The notes beneath the pieces are model-generated. The model did no database searches, had not been told where the DNA came from, and saw nothing but the letters and a program-made list of their open reading frames with translations. Source: Paenibacillus amylolyticus (GTDB lineage: Bacteria; Bacillota; Bacilli; Paenibacillales; Paenibacillaceae). Taken from it: DNA of 64,000 bases. Within the stretch, counting starts at the first letter, position 1, and every line of letters begins with the position of its first letter. The DNA lies in the NCBI RefSeq assembly GCF_001570725.1, contig NZ_BCNV01000005.1, positions 372,001 to 436,000 of the forward strand. Direction: 5' to 3'. The translations under genes were made by a program, and so were the position numbers. Shown piece after piece: positions 34,598 through 42,366 of the stretch.

Positions 34598-35179
34598 TCA
34601 GACTTCCCACCAGGCGAAATAGGCAGTAGAGGCCATTAGTCCACCAACCGAGAGTGATCCGCTGACAGACAGGTTAATGGCCTGACCCGGAGGAATCACA
34701 TAACGACCGTACTCATTGGATAGAAACGGCCCTGCTTGAAGGGGCATCGCCATTAATGCAGTCGCGGCTGAAGGTGCAGCAGCAGAGAATCGAACCGTGG
34801 CTACACTGGTATTGCTGCTGGAAAGATTGCTATTCACCGGCGTAAGTGTACTGGGGGAGGTGAGCGTTCCATTGGCAGTCAGACTCATGGAACCGCTGAA
34901 GGAAGACAACAGGTTGAGTGCCACTGTAATTCCGCCGGAGAGTCGTGACACGTATAGGGTTTTCCCGCTCCCTGCTGGATTTGCTAATTGTACGGTGGCG
35001 ATAACCGTTCCTCCTAGCAATCCCAGTGTTGTGGAGTTGGTGGAACCTGCATTGTACAGATTGCCTGTGTTGCCGGCATCGTTCTCCGGTGGGGCAACAA
35101 TGCCGGGAGAGGTATATGTGTTGGTATTCGACGTATAGACGGGCCGGTTTAACGGGTTGAATACATTATTATTTGGCAT
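34598..35179 (-). CDS. Beta-rich Ser/Thr/Asn-rich protein, paralogue 1
   Basis: 193 residues from ATG 35179 (MPNNNVFNPLNRP), which has AAGGTGG in front; an upstream GTG at 35191 is less likely. The protein has no signal peptide, no membrane segment and very few charged residues. It is rich in Ser, Thr, Asn, Gly and Leu, and ends VIPPGQAINLSVSG...YFAWWEV. The adjacent gene product shares FN, SPGI/APGIEA, SGKTL/SGRTL, VIPPGQ/IVPPGQ and WWE in the same order, so the two are paralogues. I do not recognise a characterised family. The context suggests a surface or spore structural protein. Confidence 0.7.
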   Translation of the reverse strand: MPNNNVFNPLNRPVYTSNTNTYTSPGIVAPPENDAGNTGNLYNAGSTNSTTLGLLGGTVIATVQLANPAGSGKTLYVSRLSGGITVALNLLSSFSGSMSLTANGTLTSPSTLTPVNSNLSSSNTSVATVRFSAAAPSAATALMAMPLQAGPFLSNEYGRYVIPPGQAINLSVSGSLSVGGLMASTAYFAWWEV

Positions 35180-35209
35180 TGTATACACCACCTTCTACTA
35201 TGATCAAAC

Positions 35210-35752
35210 TCAGAATTCCCACCAGAACAGGTTAATGGCTCCTGTCTGGCTCCCTGTGCCTACACTAATGGATAAAGTTTGTCCCGGTGGAACAATAATC
35301 GAGCCGTTCAGATTCAGTGAATACATACCTGCGGTAAGCGGAATACTTGCGATGCTTGTGAAGGCTCCCCCAAGAGTACCCGTGTTTTGCCTCGTTGTGA
35401 CGACACTAGCGTTGGTGCTTCCCAGTAATGTATTGACGGGCACAGGTGTACTGCCAGCAGTCACCGTTCCTCCCGAATAGATCACAAGCGTGGCTGCCGC
35501 TGTTGTGCCTCCCGTGAGACTAGAAATGCGTAATGTTCTGCCACTTCCGGCTCCATTCAGGATCTGTAGAAGGAGGTTTTGGCTGGCAGGAATTGCGGTA
35601 TTGTTGGTCGTTAGGGCAAAAAAACTACCTGCAGCAGCTGCACCACTGTCTGGTGACGCTTCAATGCCTGGGGCCGAGAAGGTGTTGGTCAGTTGAGTAA
35701 ACAGGGGACCATTCGATTGGTTGAATATATTGTAGTTGGTGATCTCATCCAC
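35210..35752 (-). CDS. Beta-rich Ser/Thr/Gly-rich protein, paralogue 2
   Basis: 180 residues, paralogue of the protein encoded just downstream on the same strand. Shared landmarks are IFNQSN/VFNPLN, APGIEASPDSG/SPGIVAPPEND, GAGSGRTLRISSLTGGTT/PAGSGKTLYVSRLSGGIT, IIVPPGQ and the terminal WWEF. It lacks a signal peptide and is poor in charged residues. The start is ambiguous: GTG 35752 overlaps the GGGAGGTG ribosome binding site, so the true start may lie slightly inside. The gene diverges from the basic DUF6385-like protein gene at 35943. Confidence 0.68.
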   Translation of the reverse strand: MDEITNYNIFNQSNGPLFTQLTNTFSAPGIEASPDSGAAAAGSFFALTTNNTAIPASQNLLLQILNGAGSGRTLRISSLTGGTTAAATLVIYSGGTVTAGSTPVPVNTLLGSTNASVVTTRQNTGTLGGAFTSIASIPLTAGMYSLNLNGSIIVPPGQTLSISVGTGSQTGAINLFWWEF

Positions 35753-35942
35753 CTCCCATAGACCAGTTCTTTTAGAGCAACACTCCGGTTAATTCACATG
35801 TCATTGTACTTGCAGTGTATGTGAAAAGAAGAAAAATGGATTGGGGACTGAGCCGTATATCTGGAAATAAAGGCGGTTGCCGTGCCCGTATTTCCAATCC
35901 GGGCATACGATGCGTAAGCACATTTTTTAAGGGGAAATCGAG

Positions 35943-36440
35943 ATGAGTCGAACAGCGAAGCGAAGCAAGAAGAGAACGAAGCAACCAACTAAATATGTTA
36001 GCCGTCGTCGCTCCCGTCATTCCTGCCGCGCTAAATTGCTGAAACCCCCTTGTTCCCGGATTACTCGTCCCCGGTTCAAGCAGGGTGCTTCCTCACGTAC
36101 GAAACTCCCTGGTGCTATTCATTGTTTTACAGAGCATACGTATGTCGGAGCCGAGACCAGTAGCAGCATACACTCACTCCCGGCACAAGACACCTCATCA
36201 CTTAGCATGTACACCTATGGCATTGTGAATCGCGGCAAACATCCGGCTCTTGTGCAGATCCAGATCAGCCCCAATGCCGTAGACTATGCTGTGGACAGCC
36301 AGGAGGTGGTCGCGGGAGGACAGACCAAAGCGCTGGTACCATTGCGATTTTTGCATTACACCCGGCTTGCAATTCGATCCGTTGAACCGGATCAACCGAC
36401 CCGGCTCGATGTTTACTTTCAGGCACAGCGTATGCCGTAA
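35943..36440 (+). CDS. Basic-tailed protein with DUF6385-like C-terminal domain
   Basis: 165 residues in two parts. Residues 1-55 are extremely basic (MSRTAKRSKKRTKQPTK and many further Arg/Lys, four Cys in the N-terminal 100). Residues about 75-165 form a beta domain: YTYGIVNRGKHPALVQIQIS, VVAGGQTKALVPLRFLHYTR, RLDVYFQAQ. The same domain ends the repeat protein encoded at 36486 (SFFVYNRGPGV, VDVLVPQRFLKYTRLSYRS, TIDVFFNGQ). The domain is, I believe, the one called DUF6385. AAGGGGAAATC precedes ATG 35943. A basic tail could bind anionic polymer; this is inference. Confidence 0.7.
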   Translation: MSRTAKRSKKRTKQPTKYVSRRRSRHSCRAKLLKPPCSRITRPRFKQGASSRTKLPGAIHCFTEHTYVGAETSSSIHSLPAQDTSSLSMYTYGIVNRGKHPALVQIQISPNAVDYAVDSQEVVAGGQTKALVPLRFLHYTRLAIRSVEPDQPTRLDVYFQAQRMP

Positions 36441-36485
36441 GGGAGTATGATCACACAGATTTGACCAGGGAGGAGGACGAGACAC

Positions 36486-37994
36486 ATGCCTAACTTTACA
36501 ACGTTTAACACGAATCCGGATAACCTGAGGACGTTGATTTTCGGTCAGGATAGTACAGGCACAGCCCAACCGGTCAGAACCGATACGAGCGGGAATGTGG
36601 TTGGTATCATTTTGGACGGAACCATCAGTAACATCTCAGGTCTGACTACCGTTACGATTAACGCCGGAACCATTACGAACATTCTGAACGGAACGATCAC
36701 GAGTGTACTTGGAGCAACGATTACAGCAGGTACGATTAACAGTGTGCTCGGAGCCACGGTTACCGCGGGTACATTGACGAACTTGCTGAATGGTACAATA
36801 ACCAGTGTATTGGGAGCAACAATTACGGCGGGAACCATTACGAGTGTGCTGGGCGCAACCGTGACCGCAGGTACATTGACGAACCTGCTTAATGGTACGA
36901 TCACCAGTGTGCTCGGAGCCACGGTGACAGCGGGGACACTGACCAACTTGCTGAATGGTACAATAACCAGTGTATTGGGAGCAACGATTACAGCCGGAAC
37001 GATCACCAGTGTGCTCGGTGCTACGGTAACGGCGGGAACGCTGACCAACTTGCTGAATGGTACGATTACGAGTGTATTGGGAGCAACGATCACTGCCGGA
37101 ACCATTACTAGTGTGCTCGGAGCTACAGTAACGGCGGGGACACTGACGAACTTGCTGAATGGTACAATAACGAGTGTATTGGGAGCGACGATTACGGCTG
37201 GAACGATCACCAGCGTGCTTGGAGCGACCATCACAGCGGGTACAATCACAGGTATACTCGGAGCAACAATTACCGCAGGTACGATCACCAGTGTACTTGG
37301 AGCCACCATCACCGCAGGAACGCTGACGAACTTATTAAACGGAACGATCACCAGTGTGCTCGGTGCAACGGTAACAGCGGGTACGTTGACGAATTTGCTG
37401 AATGGTACGATTACGAGTGTACTTGGAGCAACGATTACAGCCGGAACCCTAACGAACTTATTAAACGGAACGATCACCAGCGTGCTCGGCGCAACGGTGA
37501 CAGCGGGGACGCTGACAAACCTGCTGAATGGTACGATCACGAGCGTGCTTGGAGCAACGATCACCGCAGGAACGCTGACGAACCTGTTAAACGGAACGAT
37601 CACCAGTGTGCTCGGCGCTACAATTACGGCGGGAACGCTTAGCAGCGTGACGTCCATATCACAGAAGAGTTTTCAGGAAAACCAACTCATTAGCACTCCG
37701 ACCGCCAACACCTTCACAGCGCTTCCAGCGGTTACGACCAGTGTATTTGGCACGTATTCTTTCTTTGTATATAACAGGGGACCGGGTGTAAACCGGGTAG
37801 ATGCTCTTGTTGAGATCAGCGCCAACGGAACAAACTGGTACACGGATGTGACGACAGTAACGGGCATTTTGTCCGGGTCAGTGGATGTATTGGTACCACA
37901 GCGTTTTCTCAAATATACGCGTCTTTCCTACCGCTCCAGCCTAATCGGCGCACCAAGTACGATTGATGTGTTCTTCAATGGACAAGGCACATAA
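36486..37994 (+). CDS. Repeat-tract surface protein with DUF6385-like C-terminal domain
   Basis: 502 residues. Residues 1-62 form an N-terminal region (LIFGQDSTGTAQPVRTDTSG). Residues 63-384 are a tandem repeat tract, and residues 385-502 a beta domain related to that of the protein encoded just upstream. The tract has eleven 21-residue units (consensus LTNLLNGTITSVLGATITAGT given in parts: LTNLLNGT plus ITSVLGATITAGT) and seven 13-residue units lacking LTNLLNGT. It contains only Ala, Gly, Ile, Leu, Asn, Ser, Thr and Val; about one third of residues are Thr or Ser. Such a pattern fits a beta-solenoid or fibre and offers many O-glycosylation sites. GGGAGGAGG precedes ATG 36486. No signal peptide is visible, which favours a spore-layer protein assembled from the mother cell. 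Confidence 0.75.
   Translation: MPNFTTFNTNPDNLRTLIFGQDSTGTAQPVRTDTSGNVVGIILDGTISNISGLTTVTINAGTITNILNGTITSVLGATITAGTINSVLGATVTAGTLTNLLNGTITSVLGATITAGTITSVLGATVTAGTLTNLLNGTITSVLGATVTAGTLTNLLNGTITSVLGATITAGTITSVLGATVTAGTLTNLLNGTITSVLGATITAGTITSVLGATVTAGTLTNLLNGTITSVLGATITAGTITSVLGATITAGTITGILGATITAGTITSVLGATITAGTLTNLLNGTITSVLGATVTAGTLTNLLNGTITSVLGATITAGTLTNLLNGTITSVLGATVTAGTLTNLLNGTITSVLGATITAGTLTNLLNGTITSVLGATITAGTLSSVTSISQKSFQENQLISTPTANTFTALPAVTTSVFGTYSFFVYNRGPGVNRVDALVEISANGTNWYTDVTTVTGILSGSVDVLVPQRFLKYTRLSYRSSLIGAPSTIDVFFNGQGT
36672..37637 (+). repeat. In-frame tandem repeats: eleven 63-bp and seven 39-bp units
   Basis: Order of long (L) and short (S) units is L S L S L L S L S L S S S L L L L L. 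The encoded protein is almost invariant while the DNA differs widely at third codon positions (GGAGCAACG, GGAGCCACG, GGCGCAACC for the same residues). The units are therefore not recent exact copies; protein-level selection has kept them. Confidence 0.9.
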
Positions 37995-38014
37995 CCCATT
38001 CATTTGTCATATAG

Positions 38015-38055
38015 GTACATGGAGTTCCTTTGGTGGACTTCATGTACTTTTTTTT
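38015..38055 (+). terminator. Rho-independent terminator after the repeat-protein gene
   Basis: GTACATGGAGTTCC pairs with GGACTTCATGTAC around TTTGGT, followed by eight T. The glycosyltransferase gene starts only 19 bases later, so its transcription depends on read-through or another promoter. Confidence 0.9.
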
Positions 38056-38073
38056 GTATTGGAGGTGGCTACG

Positions 38074-40356
38074 TTGCAGAACCGTTTAATTGGAATCCAT
38101 ATGATTGTGCAAAATGAAGAACATCATCTGCCCCGCTGTCTCGAAAGCTTGAAGCATATCGGCACGGAGTGCTTTATCACCGATACGGGCTCGTCTGACC
38201 GCACAACCGAGATCGCCAGAACATACGGAGCAACGGTGTTGCATGCCCGCTGGGAGGATGATTTTGCCCATGCGCGGAATATCAGTTTGCCTCTGGCTGG
38301 CACCGAATGGGTCCTATGTCTGGATGCGGATGAGTACGTCATACAGGGGTTAGAAGAACTACTGAACTATTTGCCCAAAGTCCATAAAAGCATTTCAAGA
38401 TTACGCATTACTATAGAGAATCGATACGGTGAAGGGGCAGAGGAGAAGATGATCTCCCAACCGGTAAGACTGTTCCGTGCTAATCAAGGATATCGATATG
38501 TGGGACGCATTCATGAGCAGTTGGTTCGTAGCGGCCCGAGCAAGCTGGTCCTGAATGAGGCTGCTGATGGGGATAAGAACGAGAAATATACAGATGAAGA
38601 AAACGTATTGATCGAGACTGAACCGCTGGCTCCACTATGTCTCATTCATGATGGGTATCTGGCCTCCACGATTGTGAAGGAACATAAACCAAGACGTAAT
38701 TTGAAGTTGATTGAGCGTGAACTTCAGGATGATCCTGCACAGCCTTTTCACCTGTACAATCTGGCAGTAACGTATTGCCAACTTGGTCAGATCGAACAGG
38801 CAATTGAAGCATTCCATGAATCGTTACGACGGACAGAGCTGCTCGCGCCATATCGCCCTACACTGGTTAGGGATTATGCGAAGGCCCTTGTGGGATTGGA
38901 ACGCTACGACGAGGCACATGCACTTCTGGCTGTGGAAAGGCATCGTTACCCATCTTATGCGGATCTGCACCTGTTGTATGGGGAGACGTTGGAGCAGCAA
39001 GGTTTGGAGGAGCATGCATATCAATCCTATGCCCAAGCGACCGAGTGCCTGGAGGTGCCAGATAGTGATGGACAAAGTGATGGTGGTAGCACGTTAGATT
39101 CGCCATATGTAACGGAAGCCGGTTCTGACACTTACAGAGCCTATACCGCGATGGCAAGACTTGCCCAGAAACGTAGATTCCTGAATGAGTCCGCACATCT
39201 GTACGGGCTGGCATTGGACAGCATGTTTGCATATGCTCCGGCATGGGTGGGATTGGCAGATGTGCTGCAACAAACGGGAGAAACAGATGAGAACATAGCA
39301 GAAACATTGCTCGCCAGATGCAGAGGGATCGTAGAGTCAAATCACGGTAATTCGATTCGGGGTGGAATGCCCCATCCATCCTCCGTGAATAATGAGGCTC
39401 ACCTGGTGCATGTGATTCGTATTCTTGCAGGCTGCGGGGCGTATGAGCAGGCGTTGAAAATGCTGGATACAGATGCGTGTAGTGCTCGTATTCAAGTAGC
39501 TGATCGGATACATTGGATGTTATGTGCGAATAGGGTGTCGGAAGCATTGCAACTGGCGGAAGAATATTGGGGCGCAGAGCGTATGGATGAAGTCAACTTG
39601 CGGTCTGAACACAGAATGGATTGGGCGCTTGCTTGCTGGGCCAACGGATTACGATTAACGGATACATTCCTTGCAACTACGCATTCACAGGAAAAGACGG
39701 TTTGGAAGGTCATGGATCGTCTGCTGGATCAGTTGACCAAAGAGCCGCGAAGCATGGAACCTGCGTCAGAAGAACAGAAGTTTATGGAGTGGGGTCCGCA
39801 GGCACAGATGGTGGCAGAGCAGGTTGTACAGCAGGCGATAAAGACTGGACAGCTTACGCTTGCTGAGCAACTGCATGAGCTGCGAGAAATCATGATGCGT
39901 GAGCATCGGGGAAAGGCAGTAACGGTCCGGCGGGAGTTTGCAAGTCTGCTGTATCGACACGGATATACCTTGGTAGCCGCGAATATCCTGATTCAGTGCA
40001 TGACCGAGAGTGAGCTGGATGCCGAAGGGTTATTCTGGCTGGGTGAAACACTGTATGCCAAAGGGTATTATGATCAGGCATTGTCTCTGTTCGAGCAGGC
40101 TCTGGAGCGCGAGCCTGATCTGCAACAGGCCAGAGCTGGTGCAGCAGTATGTTACTTGCGGATAGCAATGGAGGCACTTCGACAGGAATTGGTTCGTTCC
40201 CCGTCGGCAGGGGCACTCGCGGCACAACATGCTGCACTGGAACAAAGGCTGCGAACGGCCGAAGGTATCCCATGGCGCACGATTTTTCATGCGAAGGAAA
40301 GGAGGAATCAGCTTGCGAGCGGAACGAATTTCCCTATGCATGATCGTGAAGGATGA
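38074..40356 (+). CDS. GT2 glycosyltransferase fused to TPR repeats (1)
   Basis: 760 residues from TTG 38074, which has GGAGGTGG at 38061-38068; longer in-frame starts run through the terminator and were rejected. The N-terminal about 200 residues are a GT-A family 2 domain: IGIHMIVQNEEHHLPRCLES, TDTGSSDRTTEIA, the DxD-like motif CLDADEY, and RIHEQL. The rest is built from TPR-like helical pairs (FHLYNLAVTYCQLGQIEQAI, YDQALSLFEQALEREPDLQQ). GT2-TPR fusions modify proteins or peptides in several Firmicutes. First of three such genes in a row, overlapping the next by 44 bases. The acceptor is plausibly the Thr-rich repeat protein encoded upstream. Confidence 0.85.
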   Translation: MQNRLIGIHMIVQNEEHHLPRCLESLKHIGTECFITDTGSSDRTTEIARTYGATVLHARWEDDFAHARNISLPLAGTEWVLCLDADEYVIQGLEELLNYLPKVHKSISRLRITIENRYGEGAEEKMISQPVRLFRANQGYRYVGRIHEQLVRSGPSKLVLNEAADGDKNEKYTDEENVLIETEPLAPLCLIHDGYLASTIVKEHKPRRNLKLIERELQDDPAQPFHLYNLAVTYCQLGQIEQAIEAFHESLRRTELLAPYRPTLVRDYAKALVGLERYDEAHALLAVERHRYPSYADLHLLYGETLEQQGLEEHAYQSYAQATECLEVPDSDGQSDGGSTLDSPYVTEAGSDTYRAYTAMARLAQKRRFLNESAHLYGLALDSMFAYAPAWVGLADVLQQTGETDENIAETLLARCRGIVESNHGNSIRGGMPHPSSVNNEAHLVHVIRILAGCGAYEQALKMLDTDACSARIQVADRIHWMLCANRVSEALQLAEEYWGAERMDEVNLRSEHRMDWALACWANGLRLTDTFLATTHSQEKTVWKVMDRLLDQLTKEPRSMEPASEEQKFMEWGPQAQMVAEQVVQQAIKTGQLTLAEQLHELREIMMREHRGKAVTVRREFASLLYRHGYTLVAANILIQCMTESELDAEGLFWLGETLYAKGYYDQALSLFEQALEREPDLQQARAGAAVCYLRIAMEALRQELVRSPSAGALAAQHAALEQRLRTAEGIPWRTIFHAKERRNQLASGTNFPMHDREG

Positions 40357-42277
40357 GGAAGAGTTACTGCCCCATTGTCTTGCCAGTGTTCAGGGAGCGG
40401 TGGACGAGGTAATTGTCGTGGACACCGGTTCATCGGACCGCAGCGCGGAGATTGCGAAGCAACATGGCGCGGTGGTTGTGGCATTTGAGTGGTGCGATGA
40501 TTTTGCCGCAGCACGGAATGCTGGCCTGGAGCGGGCTTCCGGCGACTGGATTCTCTTTCTTGATGCGGACGAGGCGCTCGATAGGGCTGCGCGGGAGCAG
40601 ATCAGAAGCTGGACGACGGTCAGCCGATGTGACGGATTGTTTTTAAACATTCATAACTATACAGGTACGGGTCAGCAGGGGGTTACCGTGAATCCGGTTT
40701 TACGTCTCTTTCGCAATGCCCCGGAGCATCGGTTCGAAGGTCGAATTCATGAGCAGATTGCGGCGGCGATTTGCCGTAGGAACCCGGAGGCTGCTTTTCA
40801 TGTGACGGACATGATGATCCATCATTACGGATATCAGACGGCGATTGTGGAGCGCAAAGATAAGGTGAACCGCAATGTCCGCCTGCTGCAACAGGCAGTG
40901 GAGGAAGAGCCGGATCAGCCGTTCCATCACTATAATCTGGGCGTAGAATATCTGCGTGTGGGGGAAGCAGAGCGGGCATTGGAGACGTTTGCTGTGGCTC
41001 GGATGGGGATCGATCCAGCGGTGACCAGTTACGCACATTTGCTGTTCAAATATGAAGTTCGTTGTCTACAGCACCTGAATCGCTGGCAGGAGGCATTAGA
41101 TCGCATTGATGCTGCGCTTGAACTATTTCCAGAGTACACGGATCTGATGCATCATCGTGGAGTCTGTGCAGACGCATTGGGGGATGCTGATCGGGCAGAA
41201 TTATCGCTGCGTGAAGCGGTTCGCATGGGGCCACCTCCACCCATATATCATACGGAAGAAGGCATCGGCACCTATCAGACGTGGTATACGTTAGGCCGAT
41301 TACTGGAAGGAAAGGCTGATCTGGAGGGTGCGGTGGATGCTTACGTGGAAGCGGTGCGTGCCAAATCCAGTCTGTTACCGCCACTCTATCGGATATTCCG
41401 AATTATGCGAGTCTCCGGGCAGGAACATCAGATTCCAGAGCTGGTGACGGAGCGTTTTGCGCTCAGATCGGAAGAGGCTACACATAAAGTATTGGGCATT
41501 CTGGAACAAAGTCGTTGTTATGAAGCGGCTCTGGAATTGTTATCGGGTGTATTTTCACAACCTTCCGGAGAGATGAGAGAGCGTTTGTCCGTGGCTGAAG
41601 CCATGCTCCACATCCAGCAGGGAAGATGGAACAAGGCGCGTCTGAAGCTGGAACCCGTGAAGCGGAAAAAAGGGCTGCTCGCACTGCCGTCTGCCCGATG
41701 GCTCGAACGTTTGGAGTGGATAGAAGGGAAGGAAGTCAACGGAGATGATCCATTTACGTTGTGGTTGAAGCGTAGTTCTCAGGTAGGTGCAGCAGTAACT
41801 AATGATGAGGAATCTACTGTGCAGACGGGGAGAACGGTTGGTCTGAGAGTGGCAAAGAAGAAGGATATGAACTCCAGCATGGACGTAACGGTTGCGGGAG
41901 CAGAGTATGACGGCTGGCAGGCGCTCGGACTGATGATGGAAGGATGTGTACAGTCAGGACGATGGAAGGAATTGCATAGTCTGATTCAGATGTGTCGGCA
42001 GCAATTGGCGGGAGATGATTTATCTGTTGGGGAGAACGTTCGAGTGGAAGAGGAAGAGGAAGAGAAAGAGAACTTGAATGAGAATGGAATGGAGTCGTTC
42101 CCTGGGACTTCGGATACCCTCGCGGGAACCAGTTGGCTGGTGAAGGGATTAGTTAGTGCTGCGGATCATCATCTGGAGGTATTCGCCCAACGTACGAATG
42201 GACAGCGACACCGCTGTTGGCCTGTTATTCAGCATATTCGGCTTGAACTGCCAGGGGCGGATGGGTTCGAGAGTTGA
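40313..42277 (+). CDS. GT2 glycosyltransferase fused to TPR repeats (2)
   Basis: 654 residues from TTG 40313, which follows AAAGGAGG with six bases spacing. GT2 domain: ISLCMIVKDEEELLPHCLAS, VVDTGSSDRSAEIAKQHGA, FAAARNAGL, ILFLDADEAL and FEGRIHEQI. TPR-like segments follow (PFHHYNLGVEYLRVGEAERA, WQEALDRIDAALELFPEYTD). A Glu-rich stretch (EEEEEEKEN) lies near the C-terminus. It starts inside the preceding gene and its stop overlaps a possible TTG of the next, so the three glycosyltransferase genes are translationally linked. Donor and acceptor specificity are unknown. Confidence 0.85.
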   Translation: MRAERISLCMIVKDEEELLPHCLASVQGAVDEVIVVDTGSSDRSAEIAKQHGAVVVAFEWCDDFAAARNAGLERASGDWILFLDADEALDRAAREQIRSWTTVSRCDGLFLNIHNYTGTGQQGVTVNPVLRLFRNAPEHRFEGRIHEQIAAAICRRNPEAAFHVTDMMIHHYGYQTAIVERKDKVNRNVRLLQQAVEEEPDQPFHHYNLGVEYLRVGEAERALETFAVARMGIDPAVTSYAHLLFKYEVRCLQHLNRWQEALDRIDAALELFPEYTDLMHHRGVCADALGDADRAELSLREAVRMGPPPPIYHTEEGIGTYQTWYTLGRLLEGKADLEGAVDAYVEAVRAKSSLLPPLYRIFRIMRVSGQEHQIPELVTERFALRSEEATHKVLGILEQSRCYEAALELLSGVFSQPSGEMRERLSVAEAMLHIQQGRWNKARLKLEPVKRKKGLLALPSARWLERLEWIEGKEVNGDDPFTLWLKRSSQVGAAVTNDEESTVQTGRTVGLRVAKKKDMNSSMDVTVAGAEYDGWQALGLMMEGCVQSGRWKELHSLIQMCRQQLAGDDLSVGENVRVEEEEEEKENLNENGMESFPGTSDTLAGTSWLVKGLVSAADHHLEVFAQRTNGQRHRCWPVIQHIRLELPGADGFES

Positions 42278-42366
42278 GTGATATTAAGTTAAGTAGTTGC
42301 GGGGGTACAGTTAATGCAGATGGGCATTGGATGGGGCTGAATTCCGTTGGTGAGGTGGTGATGAAT

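Noticed and set aside
34797..35696. Open frames on the plus strand opposite the two beta-rich paralogues
   Set aside because: They are antisense shadows without ribosome binding sites, while the minus-strand frames are paralogous to each other.
35753..35942. Sporulation sigma-factor promoters (SigE/SigK) for the surface-protein genes
   Set aside because: CATACGAT- and CATGTGAA-like boxes exist but lack a good -35 at correct spacing; too weak to annotate.
36672..37637. Regular repeats that could be taken for a CRISPR array
   Set aside because: Repeats are in-frame coding units with third-position variation and no unique spacers; no cas genes are present.
36545..37657. A 370-codon open frame antisense to the repeat protein
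   Set aside because: It mirrors the repeat tract of the sense gene, has no ribosome binding site and stays open only because the repeated codons give no stops on the other strand.
37963..38073. Upstream start for the first GT2-TPR gene
   Set aside because: It would begin inside the repeat-protein gene and run through a strong terminator; TTG 38074 has a proper ribosome binding site.
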